Source of the DNA: Planctomycetota bacterium | GTDB lineage: Bacteria; Planctomycetota; Planctomycetia; Isosphaerales; Isosphaeraceae | Reading direction: 5' to 3' | Assembly (NCBI GenBank): GCA_021777685.1 | Contig: JAJYDH010000389.1 | Coordinates: 1-6,212, forward strand | DNA: 6,212 nt | Shown: positions 3,928-6,212 of the stretch, piece after piece | How positions within the stretch are numbered: position 1 is the stretch's first letter | How the letters are laid out: the number at the start of each line of letters is the position of its first letter | The notes under the pieces: generated by a model | The model's database searches: none | Told to the model about the DNA's origin: nothing | Seen by the model: only the letters and a program-made list of their open reading frames with translations | Position numbers and translations under genes: made by a program

Positions 3928-6212
3928 ATGTGCCATCGCTTCGCCCTGGTGGCCCTGCTCTCGATCCTGCCGGCCACATCGAGGGCGGAATCGGGCCTCC
4001 CGGCGCCGGCCTCCTTGAGCGTGACGCCGGCCGAGATCGAGCTTCGGGGCGTCGACGACGTGCAGCGCCTCCTGGTGACGGGCCCCGCTCGAAACGGCGT
4101 CGAAGGTTCGAGTTACGACTACAGCCGCGCGGCGTCCTACGCGACTTCCGACCCGGCGGTGGCCGTGGTGTCGGCTGACGGCGTGGTCTCGCCCCGTGGG
4201 GACGGCGTGGCCGAGGTCCGCGTCGGGGTCGGAGGGGCCTCGGCGACCGTCCGGGTGTCGGTGTCCGAATTCGGCGTCGAGCGCCCGGTGAGCTTCGGCA
4301 ACCAGGTCCTGCCCATCTTCACCAAGGCGGGCTGCAACGCCGGCGGGTGTCACGGCAAGTCGAGCGGCCAGAACGGGTTCAAGCTCTCGCTCCTCGGGTT
4401 CGACCGCCGGTTCGACTACGACGCCATCGTCAAGGAGGGCCGGGGTCGCCGGCTCTTCCCGGCCCACCCCGAGCGGAGCCTGCTGCTCCGCAAGTCGACC
4501 GGCGAGGCCCCGCACGGCGGCGGCCGGCGGATCGAGCGCGACTCGTTCGAGTATAAGCTGCTGCTCCGCTGGGTCCGCCAGGGGACGCCCGCCGGCTCGA
4601 AGGATGACCCCTCGGTCGTCTCGATCGAGTGCGCCCCTCGCCGGTCGATCGTCGACCGCCGGGCCGAGCGGCAGGTGATCGTCACGGCCACCTACTCCGA
4701 CGGCACCCGGCGCGACGTGACCCGCGAGGTCCAGTTCAAGAGCAACGAGCCCGAGATCGCCCAGGTCGACGCCGGGGGGCTGGTCCGCACCGACTCGAGC
4801 ACCGGCGAGACCGCGATCATGGCCCGGTACATGGGCAAGGTCGACGTCTGCCGGATCACGATCCCCCTGCCCGCCAGCACGGGCGAATGGCCCGAGCTGC
4901 CCAGGCGGAACTACGTCGACGACCATGTCCAGGCCAGGTGGAAGGCGCTCAACCTGACGCCCAGCCCCCTGGCCGACGACGCCACGTTCCTCCGCCGGGC
5001 CTACCTCGACGCCATCGGCACTTTACCCACGCCCGAGGAGGTCCGCGCCTTCCTCGACGACCGGTCGCCGGACAGGCGGGCCGCGCTGATCGACCGGCTC
5101 CTGGCCCGGGGCGAATACGCCGACTTTTGGGCCGTCAAGTGGGGCGACCTCCTGCGCAACCAGCGGAAGGGGCAGCGCGAGAACCAGCGGGGCACCTACG
5201 CCTTCCACGCCTGGATTCGCAACGCCCTGGCGACCAACATGCCCTACGACCGGTTCGTCCGGAGCATCATCGCCGCCCAGGGGACCGTCGACCAGCACCC
5301 GCCGGTCATCTGGTACCGGACGGTCAGGAACCGCACGCACCAGACGAACGACACCTCGCAGCTCTTCCTCGGGACCCGGATCAACTGCGCCCAGTGCCAC
5401 AACCACCCGTATGAGAAGTGGAGCCAGGACGACTATTACCGGTTCCAGGCGTTCTTCGCCAGGATGGGCACGAAGGCGGGAGAGACCGCGCAGGAGCCCG
5501 CCATCTTCGTCAAGCCCGACGGCGCGGTCCGGAACCCGACCACCGGCCAGGTCATGGACCCCCGGGGCCTGGACGGCCCGCCGCTGGCGATCGACGAGGA
5601 CGAGGACCCCCGCCAGAAGCTGGTCGACTGGATGGCCGACCCGAAGAACCCGTTCTTCGCCAGGGCCCTGGTCAACCGGACCTGGGGCCACTTCCTGGGC
5701 CGAGGGCTGGTCGAGCCGATCGACGACATGAGGGTCACCAACCCGCCCAGCAACCCCGAGCTGCTCGACGCCCTGGCGAGGGACTTCATCGAGCACCAGT
5801 TCGACATCAAGCACCTGATCCGCGTCATCATGAACTCGACCGCCTACCAGTTGGCCTCGGAGCCGGCCCCGGGGAACGTCCAGGACCGGCAGAATTACGC
5901 CCGGGCCTACCCCAAGCGGCTGCTCGCCGAGGTGATGCTCGACGCGATCGGCCAGGCGACCGGCCTGGCGGAGACCTTCGCCGGGATGCCCAAGGGGACC
6001 AGGACGATCCAGCTCCCCGACGAGTCGATCGCCTCGTATTTCCTCGACGTCTTCGGCCGCCCCCAGCGCGAGACCGCCTGCGAGTGCGAGCGGCCTCGCG
6101 AGGCCAACCTGGCCCAGGCCCTCCAACTGCTCAACTCGAACGACCTCCAGGCCAAGATTGCCGCCCCCCAGGGGAGGCTGGCCGCCCTGCTCAAGGCCAA
6201 ACTCGACGACGA
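3928..6212 (+). CDS. Exported Big_2 / cytochrome-like / DUF1549 / DUF1553 protein, C-terminus missing
   Basis: This frame stays open to the last base, giving 761 residues and then two bases of the next codon; the C-terminus lies outside the window. The ATG is preceded by GAGG at 3917-3920, seven bases away. Residues 1-20 form a signal peptide with likely cleavage after SRA. The domains in order are: Big_2-like beta domain (about 30-113); a planctomycete cytochrome C-like domain (about 120-225) with C136-x4-C141-H142 and a later HGGGRR at 196-201; a second Big_2-like domain (about 230-314); DUF1549 (about 328-512) with C487-x2-C490-H491 in the context CAQCHNHPYEKW; and DUF1553 (from about 562), including NPFFARALVNRTW at 574-586 and CECER at 718-722. 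This architecture is characteristic of large planctomycete families of exported proteins. They often sit next to DUF1501 genes and have been suggested, without firm proof, to act in redox reactions or polymer breakdown. Haem binding is inferred from the Cys-His motifs. The domain calls are confident; the biochemical role is not. Confidence 0.93.
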   Translation, partial: MCHRFALVALLSILPATSRAESGLPAPASLSVTPAEIELRGVDDVQRLLVTGPARNGVEGSSYDYSRAASYATSDPAVAVVSADGVVSPRGDGVAEVRVGVGGASATVRVSVSEFGVERPVSFGNQVLPIFTKAGCNAGGCHGKSSGQNGFKLSLLGFDRRFDYDAIVKEGRGRRLFPAHPERSLLLRKSTGEAPHGGGRRIERDSFEYKLLLRWVRQGTPAGSKDDPSVVSIECAPRRSIVDRRAERQVIVTATYSDGTRRDVTREVQFKSNEPEIAQVDAGGLVRTDSSTGETAIMARYMGKVDVCRITIPLPASTGEWPELPRRNYVDDHVQARWKALNLTPSPLADDATFLRRAYLDAIGTLPTPEEVRAFLDDRSPDRRAALIDRLLARGEYADFWAVKWGDLLRNQRKGQRENQRGTYAFHAWIRNALATNMPYDRFVRSIIAAQGTVDQHPPVIWYRTVRNRTHQTNDTSQLFLGTRINCAQCHNHPYEKWSQDDYYRFQAFFARMGTKAGETAQEPAIFVKPDGAVRNPTTGQVMDPRGLDGPPLAIDEDEDPRQKLVDWMADPKNPFFARALVNRTWGHFLGRGLVEPIDDMRVTNPPSNPELLDALARDFIEHQFDIKHLIRVIMNSTAYQLASEPAPGNVQDRQNYARAYPKRLLAEVMLDAIGQATGLAETFAGMPKGTRTIQLPDESIASYFLDVFGRPQRETACECERPREANLAQALQLLNSNDLQAKIAAPQGRLAALLKAKLDD

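Noticed and set aside
3781..4926. 381-residue minus-strand open frame opposite the DUF1549/DUF1553 gene
   Set aside because: The + strand frame has recognisable domains, a signal peptide and a ribosome binding site. The minus frame is its antisense shadow.
1..6212. Search for a new defence, mobile or RNA-guided system
   Set aside because: No nuclease, transposase, recombinase, reverse transcriptase, CRISPR-like repeat array or conserved RNA fold could be seen. The recognisable content is ordinary planctomycete exported proteins.

Overview
The window looks like chromosomal DNA from a high-GC planctomycete, most likely an Isosphaeraceae-type organism. The strongest evidence is the partial gene at the right end, which combines Big_2, a planctomycete cytochrome-like domain, DUF1549 and DUF1553. 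This architecture is expanded in Planctomycetota and seldom seen elsewhere. Coding DNA is very GC-rich (a sampled 60-base line at 2221-2280 is 45/60 G+C) and almost every codon ends in G or C. The lineage below phylum is inference.

Layout, left to right, with all supported genes on the + strand. (1) Bases 1-957 hold no convincing gene. They start with an AT-rich island (61-180, 44/120 G+C by direct count) carrying short direct repeats, followed by a perfect 16-base palindrome at 241-256. A G-rich leader then runs to the first gene. (2) Bases 958-1290 encode a 110-residue Cys-rich, Pro-rich lipoprotein with a good ribosome binding site. (3) Bases 1291-1672 are intergenic, with a possible hairpin just after the lipoprotein gene and a sigma70-like promoter at 1509-1537. 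(4) Bases 1673-3628 encode a 651-residue, mostly helical protein with an N-terminal membrane anchor, which I do not recognise. (5) Bases 3629-3927 are intergenic, with hairpins and a short AT-rich patch. (6) Bases 3928-6212 encode the first 761 residues of an exported Big_2/cytochrome-like/DUF1549/DUF1553 protein, which runs off the right edge.

All three products appear to act outside the cytoplasm or at its membrane: a lipoprotein, a membrane-anchored helical protein, and an exported multidomain protein with two haem-like Cys motifs. The gaps of 382 and 299 bases, each with its own candidate signals, argue for separate transcription units rather than one operon. I see no functional link between the genes beyond shared strand and export. 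I see no tRNA, rRNA, CRISPR array, insertion sequence or defence system. The least explained items are the 651-residue protein, which has an internal stretch of atypical codon use, and the repeat-bearing AT-rich island at the left.
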